Part shown: piece by piece, positions 1 through 6,908 of the stretch | How positions within the stretch are numbered: position 1 is the first letter of the stretch | How the letters are laid out: the number at the start of each line of letters is the position of its first letter | Source: Chloroflexota bacterium | GTDB taxonomy: Bacteria > Chloroflexota > Anaerolineae > 4572-78 | Reading direction: 5' to 3' | Assembly: GCA_024278725.1 (NCBI GenBank) | Contig: JAJRSQ010000347.1 | Span: forward strand, 1-15,510 | Length of the DNA: 15,510 bases | The notes under the pieces: model-generated | Told to the model about the DNA's origin: nothing | Database searches by the model: none | The model's input: the letters and a program-made list of their open reading frames with translations, nothing else | Translations under genes and position numbers: made by a program

Positions 1-34
1 CAACGCCAATGATGATAAATAGACTCCGTCGCAT
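1..34 (-). CDS. Start of a gene, probably Flp pilus assembly protein CpaB/RcpC (partial, N-terminus only)
   Basis: A minus-strand ATG at 32-34 opens a frame that runs off the window edge and reads MRRSLFIIIGV, two arginines followed by a hydrophobic stretch, as in an N-terminal membrane anchor. A strong Shine-Dalgarno sequence (GGGAGG) lies about 9 bases upstream, and a near-consensus promoter lies 50 bases further up, so a gene start here is well supported. CpaB/RcpC proteins, which thread the Tad secretin complex and carry SAF domains, often begin with this kind of MRR plus hydrophobic segment, and the neighbouring TadE/TadG genes fit. Eleven residues cannot prove the identity; any small anchored protein could start like this. 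Confidence 0.5.
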   Translation of the reverse strand, partial: MRRSLFIIIGV

Positions 35-84
35 GGTTCTGTTTCCTCCCTAATGGGTATTCCAAAAAGGGCGCTAGCAATTTT

Positions 85-112
85 ATGATACCATGTTATG
101 TGAAATTGTCAA
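85..112 (-). promoter_or_regulatory. Sigma-70 promoter of the CpaB-like gene
   Basis: On the minus strand a perfect -35 box TTGACA (107-112) is followed after 16 bases by TATCAT (85-90), a 5/6 match to the -10 consensus. The -10 is directly preceded by TGG, an extended -10 element. Transcription would start near 78, giving a leader of about 45 bases with the GGGAGG ribosome site. The downstream gene is therefore probably transcribed independently of the TadG gene. Confidence 0.75.
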
Positions 113-150
113 GGAAAATGGGAGAAAAGTATACATAATGAAGAATAAGA

Positions 151-266
151 AGCAGGAAGCCGGGAGCAAGGGGAGAGCAACCTCTGATTGCGCTTCAGCG
201 CGAAAAACGCGCCTTGCGATAACATTTCCTCTCCTTGTCCCTCTTGCTCCTTGCTCCCTGCTCCTT
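151..266. repeat. Long imperfect inverted repeat with TTGCTCC direct repeats
   Basis: The segment next to the TadG stop codon holds a perfect 10-bp inverted repeat, GGGAGCAAGG at 162-171 and CCTTGCTCCC at 249-258. Weaker pairing extends along polypurine/polypyrimidine arms, and three TTGCTCC or close copies lie in the right arm. A smaller stem GCGCG-AAAAA-CGCGC sits at 198-212. Read as minus-strand RNA it forms a long hairpin after the TadG stop, followed by a pyrimidine-rich stretch with several Ts. It could act as a weak terminator or 3' stabiliser, or be a dispersed intergenic repeat; there is no clean T run to make it a textbook terminator. Confidence 0.6.
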
Positions 267-267
267 G

Positions 268-2802
268 CTATTGAATCAGCCGCACGTAAATATTCGATAG
301 AATCTGGTTGAAGATGATATTCAAATCCCCGCCGCTGGCGCTGAAGTAGGCTTGCCCGTTCCCCAGCCGAGCCACTTCTTTCAGCCAGTCGCGGTCAACC
401 CCAAACCCCAACCCGATGGTATACACGGTAATTCCCGCTTGTGAGGCTTTTCTCGCGTATTCCAGTGGGCAGCGATATGAGGCATTATTATTGGCGGGCC
501 ACGCCGGAGCGGTGGCGCTGGAGCAACCGTTGCCCCAATTGGTGCTGTTCGGGTTCCCGTCGGTGAGGAGGATGAGCACTTTCTGCGCCCCCCCGCCGCG
601 CGAGCACGATGAATTGGGTGACCCGTCGCACAGGGTATCGAAGTTGCCGGGGTTGCCGGGGGCTACCTGAAAGCCCAATATTTCCAAGCCGTCTTTCATC
701 CCGTAGGCGGTGGGTGTGCCGCCGCTGGCGCGTGTTTCTTCCACATTTTTCAGCACGGTGGTGTAGCTGATGGGATTGGTGCCGGTACTGCAATTGATGC
801 CCTGTGAGGCGGCAGCGCGTTTACAGGCGAGTTCCGTTTTCTTTCGTCCGGAGGAACTGTAGTAAACAAACCCCACTTGGTCCCGTTCCGGGTCTAATCG
901 GCTGATGAAAAATTTGATGGCTTCTTTCGATTTCCGCAACGGCATTTCCCACTCGTCGAAAATGGGGTCGGTGCGGTTGTCTTTCGGTTTGTTCATCAGG
1001 GTGAGGGTGGGGTAGAAGGTACATTGATTCAAATCGGTGATATTTTCCCCGTATTCCACATTGCAGATGTCGCAGGCGGCACGGTATGCCGAGGCGGCGT
1101 TGACCGCGTCCACGCGAACATCAAGCGAGCCGGGGGGATTGAGGGCACTGCCGCTGCCGTTATCCCCGCTGGTAGAAGGATTATCGGTGATGACGATGCG
1201 GTCAATGCTGTAGCCGGCGCTTCCGGCAAAGATGTACAGTCGGTAACTGCGGGTGGTATCAATGGTGAATGAGCCGACGCGCAACCAACGCCATGCAGCG
1301 CTGTCGAAAACTCTGTTGCCTGAATTGTCGGTGATAGTTTGAATGCCGGTAGTGGGCGGCAGGCGCACTTCAAACGGGTTGGAAACGGTGGTTAGTGTCC
1401 AATAGGCATCAAACGGATTGGGGTCACGCCACCATGCCCCGTCAATGTCCACTCCGCGCCCGGCATGGACGCGCATCCAAATGTAGCCGGTGGTGCCGGT
1501 TGTCCAGCCTGCCTGCTGGTAGAGTTGAAAATCGTATTCCAGCCACGGGGAATTACCGGATTGGGCATCCGCCAACGTGGCGTGTTTGCCGTAAATTGCG
1601 CCCTGACTGCCGAGGATGGAGGGGTGATATGCCATATGCGCCCCTCGTGTATCAATGGACGTTCCGGTGGAAGCGTAATAAGGGGTACTTTCGCTGGAAT
1701 AGTTCCCTTCCCCACGTTGGAGCGCCCAATACCCTTTGCCGGACGCCTGCAATTCGGGGTCGGCGGGGTTGGGGTTGAGGGAATAGAGTTCCGCTTCCAT
1801 CACCGTGTAATGGAAATTGTTACTGTCGGTGTAGGCGGTATCGGCGTAGTTGAAGGCATATAGATTGGTCGGGGTGGGCAAATCTTGGTCGGCATCATAG
1901 GTGGGGGTGGTGCAGGCACGCACCCGGTTGATGTTCGCAAAGCCGTCGGACAGCCCCAGCGGGTAGATGACCCCGTTGGCGGGATAGTCGTAGAAACGGG
2001 AGTAGCGGGGGACATCGCCGGCGGTGGACGCTTCCGAAAGGTAGTTGGGGTCGTTGGTGGGCAGGCGGTCGCGCCGTTCCCAGCAGCCGTAGCACACCGG
2101 GTCGAATTCCATCGAGCCGGAGCGGTCGAGGACGACGGCGGCGTCGATGCTGTCGAGGTTTTGGGCGACGGCGTGGTAAACCACATCCACCGACGGACGC
2201 CCCAGAAGCTGGAAGAAGTTCATATCAACCTTCACTGTGCCGGTGATGCCGATTTTATTCGCTTCCCCCAGCACGCCCACCGCCGGATTGCAGGCGGAAG
2301 CGTGGTCGGATTGGTATGTGTAGGTATCAATTTGGAAGACGTTGGTCACGTTGGCGTCGTTCGGGTCGGTGATTCGGTACGGGTAATACCAGTTGGGATC
2401 GCTGACGTTGTCCGGCACGTTGACCATCTGGGTGGGGTCGTTGTCGTTGCCGCAATTCGGCGTTTGACACCAGCTTCCATCTGCGTTGAAGTAGTTGTTG
2501 ATGTCGCTGACACAGCCCCGAATGTAGATATTTGAATCGGCTAAATCGTAATTGTTCAACCCCAAATATTCGATGGCGCGGAGTGCGGCTTCTTCCTCGT
2601 TGTTCAATTCCGTGACCCCGCTCAATGCGGCGGCATCCACCGCCCGTGAGAGTGACGTTTGCTCGATGTACACCATGCCGGCATCAATGCCCAAGCCAAG
2701 CAGGGCAACCAATCCGATGAACGAAAAGACCAGAATGATGAGGCTTTGCCCTTTTTCTGCGCCGGAAACCGGGAAGAATTTCTCATGTAGTTTTTGCCAC
2801 AT
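268..2802 (-). CDS. TadG-like pilus protein with VWA domain interrupted by a carbohydrate-binding-like module
   Basis: This 844-residue protein is probably a minor Tad-pilus component exposed outside the membrane. Residues 16-45 show the Tad N-terminal signature: GQS followed by one hydrophobic helix, then the segment from Q49 through SRAVDAAALSG typical of TadG. A VWA domain begins near residue 220 with the MIDAS motif D226-R-S228-G-S230 and resumes near 612, where PLRKSKEAIKFF forms the usual first helix. It continues with T696 in GGTPT and D748 in LLTDG, so all MIDAS ligands are present. Between the two parts lie about 385 extra residues, flanked by CYGC (237-240) and CDIC (577-580). They include an EAE-starting beta-sandwich at about 334-541. 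The start at 2802 is preferred over 2808 because GGAG lies 7 bases upstream. It follows the TadE-like gene by about 50 bases, probably in the same operon. Confidence 0.85.
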   Translation of the reverse strand: MWQKLHEKFFPVSGAEKGQSLIILVFSFIGLVALLGLGIDAGMVYIEQTSLSRAVDAAALSGVTELNNEEEAALRAIEYLGLNNYDLADSNIYIRGCVSDINNYFNADGSWCQTPNCGNDNDPTQMVNVPDNVSDPNWYYPYRITDPNDANVTNVFQIDTYTYQSDHASACNPAVGVLGEANKIGITGTVKVDMNFFQLLGRPSVDVVYHAVAQNLDSIDAAVVLDRSGSMEFDPVCYGCWERRDRLPTNDPNYLSEASTAGDVPRYSRFYDYPANGVIYPLGLSDGFANINRVRACTTPTYDADQDLPTPTNLYAFNYADTAYTDSNNFHYTVMEAELYSLNPNPADPELQASGKGYWALQRGEGNYSSESTPYYASTGTSIDTRGAHMAYHPSILGSQGAIYGKHATLADAQSGNSPWLEYDFQLYQQAGWTTGTTGYIWMRVHAGRGVDIDGAWWRDPNPFDAYWTLTTVSNPFEVRLPPTTGIQTITDNSGNRVFDSAAWRWLRVGSFTIDTTRSYRLYIFAGSAGYSIDRIVITDNPSTSGDNGSGSALNPPGSLDVRVDAVNAASAYRAACDICNVEYGENITDLNQCTFYPTLTLMNKPKDNRTDPIFDEWEMPLRKSKEAIKFFISRLDPERDQVGFVYYSSSGRKKTELACKRAAASQGINCSTGTNPISYTTVLKNVEETRASGGTPTAYGMKDGLEILGFQVAPGNPGNFDTLCDGSPNSSCSRGGGAQKVLILLTDGNPNSTNWGNGCSSATAPAWPANNNASYRCPLEYARKASQAGITVYTIGLGFGVDRDWLKEVARLGNGQAYFSASGGDLNIIFNQILSNIYVRLIQ

Positions 2803-2809
2803 AACCATA

Positions 2810-2813
2810 CTCC
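2810..2813 (-). promoter_or_regulatory. Ribosome binding site deciding the TadG-like start
   Basis: GGAG on the minus strand lies 7 bases before the ATG at 2802 but only 1 base before the alternative ATG at 2808. This makes the inner start the likely one and shortens the protein by two residues. Confidence 0.6.
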
Positions 2814-2851
2814 ATATGTGAGGCAGACTTCACCCCGTTAATCTGATTCGT

Positions 2852-4093
2852 CTAAAATCCGTTGCCGGGACATGCATAATCAACATTTTTGTCAATCAAT
2901 CGGGCGGTGATGTAGCCATTGAAGCTCGGATGCCCCGCGTAACTGCAAGTGTTGCCGCTGTCCAAACAATAGTCGGTAATTTCTACCAGCGCGAATTGCG
3001 TCACGCGATAGCTGTCTCCCTGATATAAATCCCACACGGGAACCATTATCGGCTGATTTTTGAGGATGTCGAGTTGCGCTCGAACACTTGAGGTATTGTT
3101 ATTTCCGGCAAGTGATGAAATCCAATCACCCGTGTTCAACATCGTATCCGAGGCATCGGTTGGGTCTTCGTAATCGTTTGTCGCCAGTCGAGGGTTTTTC
3201 AGCTCTTTTGCCAGATAATCTGCGGTGGGTGTTTGCGTCCACGTCAACCATCCCCGTGCGCCGCCGCCGCCCCCATTCCAGATGTCCCGCTCGTCTGAAC
3301 CCTGTTCCACCCAGCCCTGCAATGTAGTGTTTCTCAAAGCGATGGGGTAGACTTCACAACGCGCCAAGTCTTGCGAGTCAATCCGCATGGTGGTTTGGGA
3401 ATAGAGGGGGAAGGGATTCAAAATCCACGACATCAGCGGCACGCCCAGCAGTTGCGGTTGCTCGTAAAACATCTCCACCACCACCACCGAGTTTTTCGAC
3501 CAGTTGCCCACCACCCCCTTGCGCGCCAACTGACAGTTGAATTGGTCATTATCCTGCTTCAATTTGGCTGCCAGCGCACTCGTATCAAGCCGAGACTGCA
3601 CGGCGGATGTGGGGGGATACGTGTAGCGCAGGTAGCCGTAATTGGGCATATTGGGTTCCAGAATCAAATCATCCATGGGGTCGTCCGGCGAGCAGGTATC
3701 ATAGCAATTTGCCCCTTTGCACGGCGCTTCGGTATCCACCACAATATGGGTGACGATGATCGCCGCGCGCGGGTCGTCCGGTGTGCCGCCGCCGTTGAAC
3801 AGATAATCGTTCAGGCGCAACTGCCCGGCGTTGGCAACCAGCGCGTGGGTAATCACATTATTGTACCCGATTTCATTGGGGGTGATTTCCTGAAAATCGA
3901 GCGCGCCGGGTTTGATGGCGAAGCGGGTGGCTTCACGGTCAACACTCGCCAGGGTGAGCGCGCCCCAGATGGCATAGCCCACTTCAAACAGCCCCAACAG
4001 CATTAATGCCAGAATCGGCACAATGAGCGCCATTTCGACCATGCTTTGGGCGCGTTCTTTTTTGGGTTGTCCCTGCTCAAATACACGTTTCAT
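2852..4093 (-). CDS. TadE-like pilus protein with large extracellular domain
   Basis: This 413-residue protein has a short basic N-terminus, then RAQSMVEMALIVP and a hydrophobic helix at about 20-43, the signature of TadE-family pseudopilins. The residue at -1 of the presumed prepilin cleavage site is Ala15 where Gly is usual; Glu20 sits at the conserved +5 position. Most TadE proteins are under 200 residues, so the remaining 350 or so residues are an unrecognised outer domain with clustered cysteines (C125, C130, C134). The ATG at 4093 is chosen because GGGAG lies 6 bases upstream. A longer in-frame start at 4183 would add 30 residues read from the repeat element, with no ribosome site. It heads a probable two-gene unit with the TadG-like gene. 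Confidence 0.8.
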   Translation of the reverse strand: MKRVFEQGQPKKERAQSMVEMALIVPILALMLLGLFEVGYAIWGALTLASVDREATRFAIKPGALDFQEITPNEIGYNNVITHALVANAGQLRLNDYLFNGGGTPDDPRAAIIVTHIVVDTEAPCKGANCYDTCSPDDPMDDLILEPNMPNYGYLRYTYPPTSAVQSRLDTSALAAKLKQDNDQFNCQLARKGVVGNWSKNSVVVVEMFYEQPQLLGVPLMSWILNPFPLYSQTTMRIDSQDLARCEVYPIALRNTTLQGWVEQGSDERDIWNGGGGGARGWLTWTQTPTADYLAKELKNPRLATNDYEDPTDASDTMLNTGDWISSLAGNNNTSSVRAQLDILKNQPIMVPVWDLYQGDSYRVTQFALVEITDYCLDSGNTCSYAGHPSFNGYITARLIDKNVDYACPGNGF

Positions 4094-4099
4094 ACAGTT

Positions 4100-4104
4100 C
4101 TCCC
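4100..4104 (-). promoter_or_regulatory. Ribosome binding site deciding the TadE-like start
   Basis: GGGAG on the minus strand ends 6 bases before the ATG at 4093, which places the start directly before the TadE signature and excludes the upstream in-frame ATGs lying in the palindromic repeat. Confidence 0.65.
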
Positions 4105-4157
4105 ATCGGTGATGGCTGTGAGAAAGGGGAGTGGCTCGACCATAAATGATGGTCATT

Positions 4158-4234
4158 GTCATTGCGAGCCGAAGGCGAAGCAATCCCCATCAGTGGGGGA
4201 CGGAGATTGCTTCGGGCTACGCCCTCGCAATGAC
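4158..4234. repeat. REP/MITE-like palindromic intergenic element
   Basis: The 77-bp element has ends GTCATTGCGAG (4158-4168) and CTCGCAATGAC (4224-4234), an exact inverted pair. An inner pair follows, GAAGCAATC against GATTGCTTC with one mismatch in the flanking bases, and a small central stem CCCCA-TCAG-TGGGG at 4185-4198. GTCATT is directly duplicated at 4152-4163, and a short palindrome GACCAT/ATGGTC lies just outside at 4138-4154. Similar GTCATTGCGAG...GAAGCAATC palindromes are, from memory, common dispersed intergenic repeats in several bacterial phyla. No transposase is nearby. It lies between the PepSY-like gene and the TadE-like gene and could shape the transcript linking them. Confidence 0.8.
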
Positions 4235-4269
4235 GCATCACTTGCTTCTGTGCCATTGCCCCGGAAAGA

Positions 4270-4953
4270 TTACTCCTGCCGCAAACTGGTGGCGATTTTC
4301 GTCACCGCGCCGGTTTGCGCATCAATAAACACGGTATGGTACATTTTGGTATTTTCATCATACCCCGCTACCGTCCACCGGAGTGGCGCACCCGGTTCAC
4401 TGACCTGCAATTGCGCCACCACCTGTATCCCCGGCAGGGCGGAAATCATCGCTTCGCCGCCGTAATTCAGCCAGATATTCACCGCTTCCACGCTGTCAAC
4501 GCGCCACTGTTCGGGGGATAAACTTTCCGGCGCGTTGTAAACTCGTGCGCCGTGGGTTGTGCCCATCACACTGCCGTCGGGGTTCACGGTGATGAAAAAG
4601 AAGCGTTTTCGGCTGGGCGAATAATAGCGATACGTCCAGTATGTCGGCTCGCCCACCGAAGTGAGCGTGGCATTCTCCCACGTGGCGGCAATGGCGAACA
4701 ATTGCGCGTCCGTCGCCCATTGCGCCAGCTTCGCCTGCGTTGCGGCTTGCATCGTTTTGGCGGTCACTTGCGAAAAGGTCACCGTCACCGTGGCTTGCGG
4801 CACGATGACGGCTTCGGCGGGGGCGGGCGCGGGTTGCGGCGTGAAGATACCGGGATACAGAATGAAGTAGCCCACTGTGCCCAATAATGCGCACCCGACA
4901 ACCCAGAAACCGAGTATTAAAATAATATCGCTGCGGCGAAGGTTTAGTTTCAT
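4270..4953 (-). CDS. Single-pass membrane protein with PepSY-like outer domain
   Basis: I do not recognise a named family for this 227-residue protein. Residues about 10-33 form one transmembrane helix after a basic N-terminus, followed by a Pro/Ala-rich spacer (PQPAPAPAEA) and an outer domain of about 180 residues. That domain holds two similar halves. Each has a helix and a strand pair ending in a turn like PepSY domains: VNPDGSVMGT near 123-132 and IDAQTGAVTKI near the C-terminus. PepSY domains often modulate proteases or act as inhibitors, but no partner is visible, so a chaperone-like or processing role is speculation. The start lies 5 bases after the propeller gene stop with only a weak ribosome site, which suggests translational coupling. 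Confidence 0.7.
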   Translation of the reverse strand: MKLNLRRSDIILILGFWVVGCALLGTVGYFILYPGIFTPQPAPAPAEAVIVPQATVTVTFSQVTAKTMQAATQAKLAQWATDAQLFAIAATWENATLTSVGEPTYWTYRYYSPSRKRFFFITVNPDGSVMGTTHGARVYNAPESLSPEQWRVDSVEAVNIWLNYGGEAMISALPGIQVVAQLQVSEPGAPLRWTVAGYDENTKMYHTVFIDAQTGAVTKIATSLRQE

Positions 4954-4958
4954 ATATT

Positions 4959-6890
4959 CTATTTAAATACCAGCGGCAAATAAGTGGTATACAACTGATA
5001 GCGCGTTGCAACCGATTTACTGATAATGATTTTGTCGTTGCCGGTTTTGCCCTCGCTGGCAATGTTCCACAATTTTGCAGTGTTGAGAATGGTGACGGGT
5101 AGCACCAAGTTGGTGGTGGTGGCGGTGAATTCGATGGTGATGCCGCTGTTGGCGGCTAAATCGCCATTCCAGGTGATGGTTTTTGTGGCGGTGATGAGCT
5201 TTGCGCCGCCGGTGGGCTTGCTGATGTTGCTGATAAGCGACGGCAGATTGAATGTATCGGTGATGCCGACCCCCACCGCATTCAAATTGCCGCTGTTGGT
5301 GATGCGCAACGTGTAGCGGATGGTTTGCGGCGGCAAATTCCGGATGCTGGTGATAATCTGGGTGGGGGTGACGGCGTGGGTGACGGCGAATGTGTCCGAA
5401 TCCAGCAGGTATGCCGGGTCGATGGTGCCGGCAATGATGCCGCGATAATAGGCGTCTAGCGTGTTTGCGTTCGGTGGCGTTTCCAGATACGCCAGATGCA
5501 TTTTGTCCCCCCCGCCGTTGTTCGGGTCGCTGATGGTGAAGGTGGGCATCACTGAATCGCCGTTGGTGCCGGCAACTCGCGGAACGCCGCCGACGGGGTT
5601 GGTGAGGGTGAACGGGGTTGTCCACGGTTTGTCAAACCCCACCGTTGTACTGGTGATGACGCGGGCGGCGTGGAAGACTTCGTAGACATTGCCCTCTCCC
5701 TCAAAAACATCCGATTGCCACACCACATTGATGTAGGTCATTGAACCGGTGTAGGTGATTGCCAGCGTGGGTTGCAATCCGCCAAAATCACTTCCGATTC
5801 TACTTTCGTCGGTTTGGAAGGTGGTGAATGTGCCGTCACTCTTCGCGGTTGGAATGTCGCGGATGGGCGTCCAGCCGTCGCCATTGTCGGTGGAACGACT
5901 ATACCCCAACGCGAAGTTGTTGGGGTTGTTGGGGTCTGCCATATCAAAGGCGATGTATAGTATGTTGGATGTCGGGTCAACAATGGCGATGCTCGGTGAG
6001 CCGGGATTCGCGCCGGTATAGTCGCCAAAGGGGAGGAAAGACCACACCGATGCGAGTGCGTCGGATTTGGCGAGGACATCGTTGGTGAGATTATCGTCAT
6101 ACAGGTAGTTGATGGTTCCCGCGCTTTCCGCGTCCCACACCATGTGCAGCCGTCCGTTGGCGAAAGCCAGTTGCGGGCTTTTCCCGCCGGGGGCATCTGC
6201 CACGAGGGTGGCGGAAGTCCACGTTGGTCCGCCGGGCTGGGTCGGATTCACCCCCCGGCTGTAATAGATGCTGTTGCTGTTTTCATCCGTCCAAACCACA
6301 TGTAAATTGCCCAAATCGTCCTGCGCAATGGCGGGACGGCGGAACTTCTGCCCGGTGTTCCCGCCGAAAATTTCTTGCGGGGAGTCACAGGTGTTGTAAT
6401 CCTCCGAGACATCGCATTGGGCATACTGAATCGAGATGAAATCGCAGTTGAGCAAATCGCCGTTACAGCCGGTGGCTTGCGCCCACACCACATGGATGGT
6501 ATCGATGGCGTAGGTGTCGAAGACAAAGGCGGGGTCAACTCCCCAATCGTTATTGGTGGCGGTAAACACTTTGATTTTTTCACGCCAATAATCGTCAAGT
6601 TCATCGCCGCTTTTGAGGTAGATGTTGCCGTAATATTTCGTGCCGGCGTAATTTGTGTTCGCCCCGTCCGACCACACGATGCCGAGGGTGCTCCCATCGG
6701 ATTTGATGAAGGCGGGACCGGAGGCGTATCCGGCTTTGGCGGTGCGGGAAAAGTTGTTGGGCGTGTCGAATTCGCTCGGCTGAACGGCGCGGGCAATCAC
6801 GGCGGTCAGCGCGACCGCCGCCGCAATTGCCGTGAACAATATCAGCATTAATTTTGACAGCTTTTTCATGCGTAATGTTGTTGTGTTCAT
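4959..6890 (-). CDS. Secreted beta-propeller protein with DUF11 domain and YLPLVFK C-terminus
   Basis: The 643-residue protein begins with a signal peptide (basic MKKLSKL, then a hydrophobic stretch to about residue 35). Residues about 50-490 contain seven repeats centred on a strand of the type VVW-x-D: IVWSDG 71, VVWAQ 134, VVWTDE 198, MVWDAE 250, YIAFDM 312, VVWQSD 389 and LAYLET 466. Phrases such as YYSRGV and GYSRSTDNGDGW are sialidase/BNR-like, so a seven-bladed propeller is likely, although no sialidase catalytic set is visible. Residues about 515-610 form a DUF11-type Ig-like domain (YTLRITNSGNLNAVGVGI). It ends in TTYLPLVFK, a tail I associate with exported Chloroflexota proteins. 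The ATG at 6890 has AAAGGA about 7 bases upstream. It is probably cotranscribed with the giant TadE gene 18 bases before it. Confidence 0.8.
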   Translation of the reverse strand: MNTTTLRMKKLSKLMLILFTAIAAAVALTAVIARAVQPSEFDTPNNFSRTAKAGYASGPAFIKSDGSTLGIVWSDGANTNYAGTKYYGNIYLKSGDELDDYWREKIKVFTATNNDWGVDPAFVFDTYAIDTIHVVWAQATGCNGDLLNCDFISIQYAQCDVSEDYNTCDSPQEIFGGNTGQKFRRPAIAQDDLGNLHVVWTDENSNSIYYSRGVNPTQPGGPTWTSATLVADAPGGKSPQLAFANGRLHMVWDAESAGTINYLYDDNLTNDVLAKSDALASVWSFLPFGDYTGANPGSPSIAIVDPTSNILYIAFDMADPNNPNNFALGYSRSTDNGDGWTPIRDIPTAKSDGTFTTFQTDESRIGSDFGGLQPTLAITYTGSMTYINVVWQSDVFEGEGNVYEVFHAARVITSTTVGFDKPWTTPFTLTNPVGGVPRVAGTNGDSVMPTFTISDPNNGGGDKMHLAYLETPPNANTLDAYYRGIIAGTIDPAYLLDSDTFAVTHAVTPTQIITSIRNLPPQTIRYTLRITNSGNLNAVGVGITDTFNLPSLISNISKPTGGAKLITATKTITWNGDLAANSGITIEFTATTTNLVLPVTILNTAKLWNIASEGKTGNDKIIISKSVATRYQLYTTYLPLVFK

Positions 6891-6908
6891 ACCAACATCC
6901 TTTTTGCG

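Noticed and set aside
1885..2535. Long plus-strand open frame of 216 codons
   Set aside because: Antisense to the TadG-like gene; composition is Val/Gly/His-rich as expected from reverse reading, with no domain and no start signals.
4146..4328. Small plus-strand frames over the palindromic repeat
   Set aside because: They arise from the repeat element and the end of the PepSY-like gene; the ATGs lie in the palindrome arms.
5017..5625. Minus-strand His/Arg-rich frame within the propeller gene
   Set aside because: A +1/-1 frame shadow of the propeller/DUF11 gene, with no independent start signal.
4959..6890. Active sialidase
   Set aside because: Sialidase-like repeat strands are present, but I could not identify the Arg triad, Asp box series or catalytic Tyr/Glu, so only a propeller is claimed.
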